A stretch of DNA of 45,283 bases from Streptomyces roseus (GCF_001044425.1 NZ_LFML01000044.1:1-45283), one strand, 5' to 3'. Shown: positions 16,682-25,415, numbered from the stretch's first letter. Notes: a model not told the origin generated them from the sequence alone. Program-made: numbers and translations.

Positions 16682-17146
16682 GCCACCGACCGCCCGCCGA
16701 CCGGGTATCCCGGCCTCGTGGCCCGTCCGCGCCCCCGGCTCGCCGGGCGCCCCGCCACCGCCACCGCCCAGGCCCTCGCCGCCCCCGACCGCGGCCCCGG
16801 CCTGGCGGCGCGGGTCCACTTGGCGGAGTTCGGCCAGGAGTTCGCTCTGACCCGCCAGGAGTTCGGTCAGGATGCGGCGGGCCGCGCGCAGGAGCTCGGC
16901 CACGTCGCCTCCCGCGAGGGCGTAGGTGACGGTCGCCCCGTCCCGCGTGGAGACGACGATGCCGGAGCGGCGCAGGACCGCCAGTTGCTGGGACAGGTTG
17001 GACGGCTCGATGTCGATCTCGGCGAGGAGATCGCGCACGGGCATCGGACCGTCCTGGAGGAGCTCCAGGACGCGGATCCGGACGGGGTGTCCCAGCATGC
17101 GGAAGAACTCGGCTTTCGCCTGGTACAGGGGTACCTGCATGCCCAC
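16679..17146 (-). CDS. ArsR family winged-helix regulator
   Basis: A 155-residue transcription factor. FRMLGHPVRIRVLELLQDG starts the winged helix (about residues 12-90) and IEPSNLSQQLAVLRRSGIV is the recognition helix region. The usual metal-binding ELCVCDL motif is absent: the corresponding segment reads VRDLLAEIDIEP, so it probably does not sense arsenic. The C-terminus is a Gly-rich tail (about 115-155). GTG at 17146 has GGGAG five bases upstream; ATG at 17140 is an alternative. The targets are unknown; the small gene 10 bases downstream may be co-transcribed. Confidence 0.8.
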   Translation of the reverse strand: MGMQVPLYQAKAEFFRMLGHPVRIRVLELLQDGPMPVRDLLAEIDIEPSNLSQQLAVLRRSGIVVSTRDGATVTYALAGGDVAELLRAARRILTELLAGQSELLAELRQVDPRRQAGAAVGGGEGLGGGGGGAPGEPGARTGHEAGIPGRRAVGG

Positions 17147-17298
17147 GAACGCTCCCGCCGTCACTCGGACCCGTGCTTTCGGCTCCATCATTCCGCCCGA
17201 TGGGCCCGCACACGCCCCTGCTTGACCAATTTCGGATGTGCCCGATTGAACACTTCTTCAATTCGTGGGCATGCGTGGGCCCCGGCCGGCGGACGCCC

Positions 17299-17673
17299 CT
17301 AGATCTCCAGCGCGGATTCGATGCGCTTGAGCTGATGCCTGGCCATGGCCAGATTGGAGTTCGCCTTGTTCAGCACCACGTACAGGAACAGCCCGTCGGT
17401 TCCCCGCCCCCGCAGCAGCCGAATCAGGTGGTACTGGTTCCCGAGCGTGATCAGCAGATCCTCGATCTCGTCCTTCAGACCCAGCATTTCCATGGTGCGG
17501 ACCTTGGCCCTGATCACGTCGGTGTTCCCCGCGGCGGCGACCGTGAGGTCGAGGTCCTTGCCGCCGCCGAGCGTTCCCAGCGCCATTCCGCTGCCGTAGT
17601 CGACGAGGGCGACCCCCAGGGCCCCCTCGATCGAGGTCATCGTCTCCTTCAACGAGACTTCCACATTCGCCAT
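17299..17673 (-). CDS. Roadblock/LC7-like protein
   Basis: A 124-residue protein with the alpha/beta layout of the roadblock/LC7 family: MTSIEGALGVALVDYGSGMAL, then DVIRAKVRTMEMLGL, and a central DGLFLYVVLNKANSNLA strand-helix. In Streptomyces such proteins usually sit in conservons (Cvn) beside a sensor kinase and a small GTPase, but none of those partners is here, so it is a lone copy. The ATG at 17673 is preceded by GGGAG at about 10 bases. It is likely cytoplasmic and may pair with a GTPase encoded elsewhere. Confidence 0.7.
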   Translation of the reverse strand: MANVEVSLKETMTSIEGALGVALVDYGSGMALGTLGGGKDLDLTVAAAGNTDVIRAKVRTMEMLGLKDEIEDLLITLGNQYHLIRLLRGRGTDGLFLYVVLNKANSNLAMARHQLKRIESALEI

Positions 17674-17886
17674 CGGCGCCCGCTCCCTCATGTACGCGTT
17701 CACGGCCGGGCGCCGCTCGCGCGGCGCACCGGACCACTGGTGCAGCCGACGCTACTGAGCGTGCGCGGAAAGATGAGGGGAACGGGAGATTTGGCGGAAA
17801 ACCTCCCATCCCCCTACTAAGATCCGCCCGGCACGCGCATGATCGCGCCGAGCTCGTCGCGGGGCCGGGGACGGGCCGGGCCGGGA

Positions 17887-20415
17887 CTACCGCCTGCCGT
17901 CCACCACGGCCAGCAGCTTGCCGCTGGTGGCCGTACGGTCCAGAGCGGCCCCGTCCACCACCTCGACCGCGAAGTCGAGCAGCTTCTCCGCCACCGCCGA
18001 CCGCACCTCCGGGTACCCGGCCAGGAAGGCCTCCCGCGCACGCTCGGGATCCGGGGCGTGCGCGCTCTCCAGCCGTACGGTGAGCCCCTCGCGGGCCGCG
18101 CCGGCCGTCAGGACTGCCTGGAGCTCGCCGCCGTAGCCGAGCCGCTCCCCCGCGATGGCCACGAAGCGGCGGTAGTTGAGGAAGTAGGTCGCCACCCGCA
18201 TCACCTCGCCCAGCCGGCCCAGCAGTTCGAAGCGCGGGGCGTGGCTGCCGCAGGGGCAGCGCCCGGGCAGCGCGCGCCCGAGATCGCCGATCACGTACCG
18301 GTCGAGGTGCTGGCCGCGCCGGGCGCGGGTGGTGAAGACGAGGCGGCCGGTCTCCCCGAGGGCCACGGGACGGTCCTCGTCGACGTCGACGATCTCCAGC
18401 GTGTGCAGGTCGGCGTGGAGGTGGTGGACGCTTCCGCCGCTCTCCCCGCACTGGTAGCCGAGGGGCCCGAGGTCCGTGCTGCCGTAGGTGATCGAGTGGA
18501 TGACCTCGATGCCGAACGTGTCGGTCAGCGTCCTGCGCTGTTCCTCGGTGAAGTGCTCGCCGCCGTAGTAGATCTTGCGCAGGCCGCCGTACGCACGCAG
18601 CAGGTCCGCTTCCTCGTGCAGCAGCTGCCAGAGGTAGGAGGGCATGCCGAACAGCGTGTCCACCTCGTACGCGGCGATCATCTCGGCGGTGGCCCGGTGG
18701 TCGGGGCCGGCGGCCATCGGCATCTGGACGCCGCCGAGCCGCTCCAGGATGGAGAAGAAGCTGATGAACCCGCCGTACATGCCGCCGCAGTAGAAGAGGT
18801 TGGCCGTACGGTCGCGGGCCGGGTCGTAGCCGGCGGCGAGCAGGCCGCGGGCGGCGGCGTGCATCTGCGTGTCGTAGTCCTCGTACGTGAACAGCGACAG
18901 GGCGGGCGTACCGGTACTGCCCCCGCTGCGGAAGTACAGCTCCGCGTCGCCCCGGTCGACCCCGCGGTTGAGGGCTTGGACGGTGGCCTTGTCCAGCAGC
19001 GGACCGGCGGGCGGCGGGAACTGCGCCGGGCGGGCGAGGTCGTCGAGGCAGGCGGTGGCCGCGAAGCGCGCGTCGGCTTGGACGGCCACGCGGCGGCTGT
19101 AGCGCTGGAGGGCGTAGACGCCGTCGTGCGGCTCACCGGCGTAGCCGGCCGTCATGGCCCCGACGGGGGTGACGCGGGTGGCACCGGCGGCCAGCACCAG
19201 GGCGGAGAGCTCGGCGATGTCGGTGCGGCTGCCCGCGATCCCGGCCGTCTGGAGGTAGCGGCGCATCGGGCGCAGGGTCGCGATGAGGTCCTTGCGCGGC
19301 AGCGGCTTGACCCAGACGCTGCGGTGCAGCGGCGAAGCGGTGAGCGCCGGGCGGCTGTCGGCCATGACCCGCCAGGTGCCGTCGGGGGCGGCCAGGACGC
19401 GGGTGAGGCCCAGGTGCTCCTCCAGGCGGGCAAGGTGCTCGGTGGTGGTCAGCTCCGCGTACTCGGCCGGATCGAGGTCGCGGTCCGACGCGGTGGGGGC
19501 GGGCTGCGCGGCCAGGGCGTCGGCGAGGCGCGCGGCGAAGGCGTGGAGCGCCTCGGTGTTGCCGGGATCGGTGTCGAGGTAGACGACCTGGGGGCTGGAG
19601 CAGGCCTGCTGCTCGAAGAGGCAGACGTCGGCGGCCAGGGCGCTCAGCGTCGCCCCGTCGGCCCAGGCCTCCTCGGTGACGTACGCGAAGGAGATCTTGT
19701 GCCCCCACTCCACCAGGCGGCAGCCGGGCGGGACATGGGCGGCGACGCCCTCGACGGCGCTCTCGCCGCCCCAGACCGCGACCGCGTCGGCGGGCGCGCA
19801 CATCAGCCGCAGCCACTCCTGCCGGGAGGAGGGGAAGCGGAGCACGATGATGCGCTCGGCGAGGGCGCCGGTCGGGTCCTGCGCGGCGAGTTCGGCGAGG
19901 AGGTGCTGGGCGAGGAAGGTGTCGGCGCTGCTGGTCTTGAGGACGTTGACGTTCCCGGCGAGGAGCCCCTCGATCAGGCTGAGCGGGGCGACGGTGGCGG
20001 CGTTGCCGGGGGCTATGTGGGCCACCAGCCCGACGGGCGCCCAGGCCTCGTAGACCGTCTCCTTGGCGTCGGGGCGGTTCAGCCGCTGCGGGGCGGCGCT
20101 GCCCAGCTCGCGGCGGAGCTTGCGGGTGAGGGTGGGGCGGGCGAGGAACTCGGCCAGCTCGGCGAGGAGTTCCTGCCGCTCGGCGTCCGTGCCCCCGGGC
20201 AGGTGGGGGCCGAGCCGCTCCTGTACCCGGTGGCCCGGGTCGCGCAGGGCGCGGGAGAGCTCGTCGCAGGCGGCCAGGACGGTCTCGGTGTCCAGGGGCG
20301 CGGCGAGCGCGGACTCGACGGCCGCGGGCAGGGCGGCCAGCCTGCGGGCGGCCTCCTCGTCGCCGATGAAGGTGCCCTGCCAGTAGTGGTGGTTGAGGTT
20401 GATGGTGTCGGTCAC
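17887..20415 (-). CDS. LuxC-type acyl reductase fused to a PaaK/F390-synthetase-like adenylate ligase
   Basis: An 842-residue two-domain protein. Residues 1 to about 420 are a LuxC-like NADPH-dependent acyl reductase (aldehyde dehydrogenase fold), with the catalytic cysteine Cys272 in FEQQACSSPQ and AHIAPGNAATVAPLS in the nucleotide-binding part. From about 430 to 842 is a phenylacetate-CoA ligase / coenzyme F390 synthetase-type AMP-forming domain: FRSGGSTGTP at 495-504 is the phosphate loop, followed by ITYGSTDLGPLGYQC, RYVIGDLGR and FELLGRLGE. Ligase and reductase in one chain imply ATP-dependent reduction of a carboxylic acid to an aldehyde. It is the last gene of the operon, overlapping the LuxE-like gene by 4 bp (GTGA). 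Confidence 0.88.
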   Translation of the reverse strand: MTDTINLNHHYWQGTFIGDEEAARRLAALPAAVESALAAPLDTETVLAACDELSRALRDPGHRVQERLGPHLPGGTDAERQELLAELAEFLARPTLTRKLRRELGSAAPQRLNRPDAKETVYEAWAPVGLVAHIAPGNAATVAPLSLIEGLLAGNVNVLKTSSADTFLAQHLLAELAAQDPTGALAERIIVLRFPSSRQEWLRLMCAPADAVAVWGGESAVEGVAAHVPPGCRLVEWGHKISFAYVTEEAWADGATLSALAADVCLFEQQACSSPQVVYLDTDPGNTEALHAFAARLADALAAQPAPTASDRDLDPAEYAELTTTEHLARLEEHLGLTRVLAAPDGTWRVMADSRPALTASPLHRSVWVKPLPRKDLIATLRPMRRYLQTAGIAGSRTDIAELSALVLAAGATRVTPVGAMTAGYAGEPHDGVYALQRYSRRVAVQADARFAATACLDDLARPAQFPPPAGPLLDKATVQALNRGVDRGDAELYFRSGGSTGTPALSLFTYEDYDTQMHAAARGLLAAGYDPARDRTANLFYCGGMYGGFISFFSILERLGGVQMPMAAGPDHRATAEMIAAYEVDTLFGMPSYLWQLLHEEADLLRAYGGLRKIYYGGEHFTEEQRRTLTDTFGIEVIHSITYGSTDLGPLGYQCGESGGSVHHLHADLHTLEIVDVDEDRPVALGETGRLVFTTRARRGQHLDRYVIGDLGRALPGRCPCGSHAPRFELLGRLGEVMRVATYFLNYRRFVAIAGERLGYGGELQAVLTAGAAREGLTVRLESAHAPDPERAREAFLAGYPEVRSAVAEKLLDFAVEVVDGAALDRTATSGKLLAVVDGRR

Positions 20416-21620
20416 GACATTCCCTTCATCAGTTCGGCGGCGGCCACGGCGCAGCTGCGGTTGCGGCTGACGCCGGCGCGGCCGTGGATCGTGAACCACG
20501 GCGTGGTCAGCTCGCAGCCGCACTCCCCGCCCGGGTGGAGCGAGGCGAGGTCGCCCATGACCACGCTCTGCGCCGGTACGGAGGTGATGTACGGGGACAC
20601 CAGGTGCAGGTAGCCGCGCTCGCCGTACGGGAGGGGTTCGAGAGTGCGGGTCGAGCGGATGAAGACGCGGGACCAGACGGGTGCGTGGAGGTTGTGGTGG
20701 GAGCACTCGATGTACGGGATGCAGTGCTCGACCGAGCCGAAGGTGTCCCGGATCCGCCCCGAAGGGACGCCCAGCTGCTCGGTCACCCGGGCGTACAGCT
20801 CGTGCTTGCCGATCTGCCGGTCGGTGTGGCCCTTCCAGCCGCCGCCGAGGATGATCAGGGATCCCTCCGGCAGCTCCAGCGGCGGGAGCCCCATGGCGCG
20901 CATCCGCTCCAGCGTGAACCAGAGGAAGGCCGGGAAGCCGAGGATGCGTACGGGTACGTCGTCCTCGGCGAAGCGGCGCAGCGCGGCGACGCAGCCGAAG
21001 GGGTCGAACTCGTGGCCGTTGCCGGTGTCCCGCAGGGCGTACTCGACCTGCCGGGCCGGGGCGAAGTCGCACAGGTAGTTGTCGGTGAACGAGGTGCCCA
21101 GGTTGAGGTCGCGGGCGGGCTCGTAGCTGTAGAGCAGGTAGTTCACCTGCTGGTCGGGGGTGATCCAGCCGTTGTGGTCGAAGATGCGGGCGACCATGCG
21201 CTGGGCGGAGCGGATGGTCCACTCGTCGAAGAACATCTGCGACTTCTGTCCGGTGGTGCCGGAGGAGGTCAGGTGCAGGTGCACCTGGTCCTCGGGTATG
21301 GACAGGACCTCGTGGCGCTTGAAGAAGTTCGCGTGCACCAGCGGCGCCCGGTAGGGGGTGTCCGGCCGCGCGCCGTCGTCGTACAGGCTGCGGAAGAACG
21401 GGGAGCGGTCGCGGTGCCAGGCGTTGGCCTGCGCCATGGCGGCGGCGAACAGCTCCTCCTCGGCGGGTCCGCAGGTGTAGGGGTCGGTCAGGTCGCAGAG
21501 CTGCTGCACCCGGGCGAGGGCGCCGGCGTCGGGGACGTCGACGGGGCCGAGGTGGGGTTTCGGGCCGGTCGTGGAGGGGGTGGTGGAAGGGGCCGTGGAG
21601 CCGGCCGTGGCAGGGGTCAT
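20412..21620 (-). CDS. LuxE-like acyl-protein synthetase
   Basis: A 402-residue member of the LuxE/PaaK family, which activates an acid with ATP and, in luminous bacteria, carries the acyl group on a cysteine for delivery to LuxC. The phosphate loop is LTSSGTTGQKS (SSGTTG at 119-124) and ILGGGWKGH (Trp262) is a strong LuxE hallmark. The C-terminal third contains several cysteines (EHCIPYIECS, GECGCE, RSCAV) that could include the acyl-accepting residue; which one is not certain. The first 25 residues are Thr/Pro/Ser-rich. Both ends overlap neighbours by 4 bp. It probably works with the LuxC-like protein encoded next. Confidence 0.88.
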   Translation of the reverse strand: MTPATAGSTAPSTTPSTTGPKPHLGPVDVPDAGALARVQQLCDLTDPYTCGPAEEELFAAAMAQANAWHRDRSPFFRSLYDDGARPDTPYRAPLVHANFFKRHEVLSIPEDQVHLHLTSSGTTGQKSQMFFDEWTIRSAQRMVARIFDHNGWITPDQQVNYLLYSYEPARDLNLGTSFTDNYLCDFAPARQVEYALRDTGNGHEFDPFGCVAALRRFAEDDVPVRILGFPAFLWFTLERMRAMGLPPLELPEGSLIILGGGWKGHTDRQIGKHELYARVTEQLGVPSGRIRDTFGSVEHCIPYIECSHHNLHAPVWSRVFIRSTRTLEPLPYGERGYLHLVSPYITSVPAQSVVMGDLASLHPGGECGCELTTPWFTIHGRAGVSRNRSCAVAAAELMKGMS

Positions 21621-22753
21621 GAAGCAACCTCACGTACGGGCAGATGCGTCGACGCCCAGGCCGACACGTAGGAATCGAGGTAGGGCCGCAGCGGCGGGTC
21701 GACGACGAGCCCGCGGAAATCGATGTGTTCGGCGGTCCGGGACATCACCACGTAGTCGTGGAAGCCGTCCCCGTCCCGGCGCATGGCCGGATACAGGGCT
21801 CCGGCGATGAAGCCCTGAGCGGCGAAGGCGGACAGCGCGGCGTGGTGTTCGAGCGGTACGAGCGCCTCGACGTAGCCCGCTCCGGCGCGGGTCAGGGTGC
21901 GGGTGACCGGTTCCAGCCAGCCGGCGGCGGCCGCGGGGTCCGGGTGGGCGGTGACCAGGGCGCAGTAGCCGCCGGTGCGGTTGAGGTAGGCGTACACCTC
22001 GAACCCGCCGTCGTCGGGGGTGAGCAGGGTGTTGGGGGTGTGCAGCGGGTAGAACCAGCGGCCGGTGTCGGGGAAGTGCTCCTTGAAGCGGCGGCGGACG
22101 AAGGCCGGCGCCTCGATCATCTCCAGCCGGCGCGGGGCGGGCCCGGGGGCCGCCGGCACCGGCGGGGTCGCCCGGGCGTCCGCGTAGCTGATGCCGAGGG
22201 CGGCCTCGGCGGTGCGCAGGAGCGGCATCAGGGAGGCGGGGACCTCGGTGACGGGGACCCGGCGGTCCAGCACCCCGGGCGAGTGACGCGCGTAGAGTGC
22301 CAGGCTTTCGCGGCTGCTGAGATCCACGGCGTTGGGCAGGATGCCGAGCGGCCGGAAGCCGTTGCGGGCCACGACGCGCTGGGGTCCGGCGCTGACGGTG
22401 CGGACGGTGGCGTACACCGAGTCCAGTTCCCCGGCGTCGAGCGTGCCGGCGCAGACGGCCTCGGTCAGCTGGCCGGCGAGGCCGGAGCCGCGCTGGTCGG
22501 GGTGGACCGCGAGGCCTTCGAGGCGGCCGATGCGGCTGCCGGATTCGCCGTGCACCGCGGCCGATCCGGCGAGGGCCCCGGTGCGGGGGCAGCGGGCGAC
22601 GAGCCAGAGGGTGTGCGGGTCCTGGATCAGCCGTGACATCTCGGCCGGGTCGTTGCCGAGGGCGGTGGGGTAGTGCGGTCCGTAGACGGCGTAGTAGAGC
22701 TGGCGCAGATCGGCGATGTCGGCGGGGGTGGCCTGCTGGATCGCGGCGGTCAT
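21617..22753 (-). CDS. Tandem GNAT-type N-acetyltransferase
   Basis: A 378-residue protein with two GNAT-like halves. The first (about residues 1-155) has the acetyl-CoA-binding loop VHPDQRGSGLAGQL near residues 83-96. The second (about 205-355) ends with the HHAALSAFAAQGFIAGAL and YVVMSRT segments of a GNAT fold but lacks a clear acetyl-CoA loop, so it may be structural. The natural reading is acyl transfer to an amine of the operon's product or intermediate, perhaps for self-protection; this is inferred from position. Overlaps of 4 bp join it to the MFS gene before and the LuxE-like gene after it. Confidence 0.8.
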   Translation of the reverse strand: MTAAIQQATPADIADLRQLYYAVYGPHYPTALGNDPAEMSRLIQDPHTLWLVARCPRTGALAGSAAVHGESGSRIGRLEGLAVHPDQRGSGLAGQLTEAVCAGTLDAGELDSVYATVRTVSAGPQRVVARNGFRPLGILPNAVDLSSRESLALYARHSPGVLDRRVPVTEVPASLMPLLRTAEAALGISYADARATPPVPAAPGPAPRRLEMIEAPAFVRRRFKEHFPDTGRWFYPLHTPNTLLTPDDGGFEVYAYLNRTGGYCALVTAHPDPAAAAGWLEPVTRTLTRAGAGYVEALVPLEHHAALSAFAAQGFIAGALYPAMRRDGDGFHDYVVMSRTAEHIDFRGLVVDPPLRPYLDSYVSAWASTHLPVREVAS

Positions 22754-24129
22754 CGCACGCCTCCTGCGGGGGTGGGCTCCGGGGTGCCTGCGGCGGGGCC
22801 GGGCGTGCCGGCGTCGCCGGGCGGTACTCCGGCCGGCAGGTCCGCCGGTTCGCCCGCCGGGCGGGGGTGGCCGGGCAGCAGGGCCAGGGCGAGGGCGGCG
22901 GGCACGAGTCCGGCCGCCTGGACCAGGCACAGCGTCTGGGCGGAGAAGTGGTCGCCGAGGAAGCCGAAGAGCAGCGAGGCGACCGGGAAGGTCGCGCCGA
23001 GGACGGCCTGCATGACGGCGAAGAACGCGGGCTTGTCGGCGGCCGGGACCAGCCGCTGGAACAGGGCCACGAAGCGGACCCCGATCACCCCGACGCACCA
23101 GCCGGTCAGCAGCAGGGCCCCGGCGATGACGGGTCGCGCGGCGATCAGGCCGGGTATGGCGAGGGCCGCGGCCATCGCGCCCAGGCACGCGGTGCCGACC
23201 ACGGCGGGCCGGCCGGGCACCCGGGCGCCGGTGAAGGAGCCGACGAGCGTGCCCGCGCCGAGCGAGGCCTCCAGCAGGGCCACGGTCGCGCCGTCGCCGT
23301 GCAGGACGGAGGCGGTGTACAGCGGCATGACCACGAACACGGCCGTGGTGAAGAGGTTGGCCGCGGTGAAGCAGAGCAGGATGCCGCGGACGTACGGCAT
23401 GGAGCCGAGCAGTCGGCGCAGCGTCCGGCGCGGCGCGTCCTGCCCGCCGGCGGCGTCGCCCTCGGCATCGGCATCGGCCGCGGGGTGAGCGGCGGTGCGG
23501 AACCGTACGGTCGCGATGAGCAGAGCGGCCGTGCCGTAGGCGGCGGCGCAGCCCGCGGCCAGGCCGGCCACCCCGGCCGCGTCCACGACCAGGGCTCCGA
23601 GCAGGGCTCCGCCGAGGCTCGCCAGCGACTGGGTGGACAACTCGAAACCGGTCGCGGCCTCGATGTCCGCGTCGTCGACGAGTTCGGGCACGGAGGTGGT
23701 CAGGCAGGGGTCGAAGAAGGCCTGGCAGCTCGCCAGGGCGAGGGCCGCGGCGTAGGCGGCGGCGACCGGGAGTTCGCTCGCGCCGGCCCACACGGCCAGC
23801 GCGGCGGACGCGGCTCCCGCGCCGCCCGCCGCGGTGCGCAGCAGCGAGCGGTGGGCGAAGCGGGCGATGGCGCGGGCCACGAGCGGGGCCAGGACCACGG
23901 CGGGCAGCGTGCTGACCGCCATGAACAGCCCGGCCGCGAGGCCGCCGTCGGCGGATGCGGCCTCGCTGATGAGCCACCAGGAGATGCCCACCTGGAACAT
24001 CCGGACACCGGCCTGGGTGAGGACCTGGCCGAGCCATACGGTGCCGAAGGCGCGGTTGCGCAGGACGAGGGGGCGTGCGCGGCCCGTGGGCCGGGCCGGC
24101 GTCCGCGTCGGTGTCGGTGTCGTCGTCAC
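22750..24129 (-). CDS. MFS exporter of the five-gene operon
   Basis: A 459-residue 12-helix major facilitator protein of the enterobactin exporter (EntS)-like MFS_3 type. NRAFGTVWLGQVLTQAGVRM precedes helix 1, and a charged loop between residues about 210 and 235 divides the two halves. The Thr/Pro-rich N-terminus and Pro/Gly-rich C-terminus are cytoplasmic tails. Its place inside a biosynthetic-type operon suggests it exports the product. GTG at 24129 overlaps the stop codon of the upstream ligase gene by 4 bp, and its own stop overlaps the acetyltransferase ATG. Confidence 0.83.
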   Translation of the reverse strand: MTTTPTPTRTPARPTGRARPLVLRNRAFGTVWLGQVLTQAGVRMFQVGISWWLISEAASADGGLAAGLFMAVSTLPAVVLAPLVARAIARFAHRSLLRTAAGGAGAASAALAVWAGASELPVAAAYAAALALASCQAFFDPCLTTSVPELVDDADIEAATGFELSTQSLASLGGALLGALVVDAAGVAGLAAGCAAAYGTAALLIATVRFRTAAHPAADADAEGDAAGGQDAPRRTLRRLLGSMPYVRGILLCFTAANLFTTAVFVVMPLYTASVLHGDGATVALLEASLGAGTLVGSFTGARVPGRPAVVGTACLGAMAAALAIPGLIAARPVIAGALLLTGWCVGVIGVRFVALFQRLVPAADKPAFFAVMQAVLGATFPVASLLFGFLGDHFSAQTLCLVQAAGLVPAALALALLPGHPRPAGEPADLPAGVPPGDAGTPGPAAGTPEPTPAGGVR

Positions 24130-25400
24130 GAGGTCGGCCTCTCGTCGAGGACGCGGACCAGCTTGCCGGTGCGGGGGTTGACCACCAGGTCGCGGTGGCG
24201 GGCCCATTCGACCCGGAGCGGGTGCACGAACCCGGCCGCGACGCTGTCCGGGTAGAGCGGCCGGGCGGCGTCGAGCCCGGTGACGACCGCCTTGGCGAGG
24301 ACCTCCAGGGCGGCCGGGTCCTGTCCGGCGGCGGTGGCCAGGCGCAGGACGAGGCCGTCGCGGCCCTCCCAGCGGCGTACGACGAGCTGCGTGCCGGTGA
24401 CGAGCCCGTGGGCGTCGGCCACGGCCACGGCGTCCGTGACGTCCTGCGCGTACAGGGAGACGGGTCCGACGCGGACGCCTTCCTGCGCGCGGCCGAGGAT
24501 GCGGAAGGCCCCGCCCTCGGCCCCGATCCACTCCGCGCGGTCGCCGGCGGGGTAGCGGATGACGGGCATGAGGTGGCGGTAGAGCTGGGTGACGACCACC
24601 CGGCCGGGGCGGCCCGGCTCGCGGATCGGCTCGCCGGTCGTCTCGTCGAGGATCTCGACGAGGGTGTGCGGGGCGAACGGCCGGTGCGTACGCGTGTCTT
24701 CGTCCGTGCCGGGCACCGGCCCTCCCAGGAGGCCGCCGTCGACGCTGGCGTAGCCCAGCGAACGGGGCGTGGCCCGGGGGAAGGCGGCCGCGAGGAGGCG
24801 GCGCTGGTCCTCGAAGAGGGCTTCGCCGCCGAAGAACAGGAACTCCACGCCGGGCAGTTCGCGGCCGGCGGCGACCAGGTGCTCGGCCATGCGGCACAGC
24901 GTGGTCGGCGTCCCGGCGAGCACGTCGGCGGCGAAGTCCTCGATGGTGGTGAGCGTCGAGTCGATCGGTGCGGCGCCGCCTATGGGGAGGCGGACGTTGG
25001 CGACGGGTGCGTGCGCGAGCGAGTCCAGGATGAACAGGAAGCTGGCGTACAGCTCACCGGCGTAGAAGAGGTCGGCGACCCGGTGTCCGGGCCGCAGGCC
25101 CGCGTCGACCATGCCGGAGCCGAAGGCGGTGACGAACTCCCGCCATTCCTCCCGGGTGTAGCAGGAGAACCGGGGCGTTCCCGTCGTACCGCCGGTCTTG
25201 AACACGACGGCTTCCCCGAGGGGGGCGGTCAGGACGCGGTTGCCGTCCAGGGTGTTGGCGGCCCAGAACGCGTCCTGGTCCACGACGGGCACGTCGGTGA
25301 CGCGGCTCACGTGCGGTGGCAGGTCCGCGTAGAGCTCGGCATAGAAAGGGGAACGGTCGCGGGCGAATCGCACGAGGTCTGAAAACTGCTGGACGGGCAT
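24126..25400 (-). CDS. PaaK-like adenylate-forming ligase, first gene of the operon
   Basis: A 424-residue AMP-forming ligase of the phenylacetate-CoA ligase / F390 synthetase group. FKTGGTTGTP (67-76) is the phosphate loop; YASVDGGLLGG, IRYPAGDRAEW and FRILGRAQEGVRVG are the later core motifs, and NPRTGKLVRV near the C-terminus carries a lysine in the position of the catalytic one. The N-terminus FARDRSPFYAELYADLP is typical of the family. ATG at 25400 has GAGGTAA at about seven bases. It is one of three adenylate-type activating enzymes in this operon. Either a CoA thioester or direct hand-off to the LuxC protein is possible; the substrate is unknown. Confidence 0.87.
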   Translation of the reverse strand: MPVQQFSDLVRFARDRSPFYAELYADLPPHVSRVTDVPVVDQDAFWAANTLDGNRVLTAPLGEAVVFKTGGTTGTPRFSCYTREEWREFVTAFGSGMVDAGLRPGHRVADLFYAGELYASFLFILDSLAHAPVANVRLPIGGAAPIDSTLTTIEDFAADVLAGTPTTLCRMAEHLVAAGRELPGVEFLFFGGEALFEDQRRLLAAAFPRATPRSLGYASVDGGLLGGPVPGTDEDTRTHRPFAPHTLVEILDETTGEPIREPGRPGRVVVTQLYRHLMPVIRYPAGDRAEWIGAEGGAFRILGRAQEGVRVGPVSLYAQDVTDAVAVADAHGLVTGTQLVVRRWEGRDGLVLRLATAAGQDPAALEVLAKAVVTGLDAARPLYPDSVAAGFVHPLRVEWARHRDLVVNPRTGKLVRVLDERPTS

Positions 25401-25415
25401 ACTGCCTTTACCTCG

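Noticed and set aside
17839..20613. Open frame of 924 codons on the plus strand
   Set aside because: It is the antisense shadow of the LuxC-PaaK gene, has no domain match and a poor codon pattern; such frames are common in G/C-rich DNA.
17887..25400. A bacterial bioluminescence (lux) operon
   Set aside because: LuxC- and LuxE-like genes are present, but there is no luxA/luxB luciferase or acyltransferase luxD; the presence of PaaK, GNAT and MFS genes points to metabolite synthesis instead.
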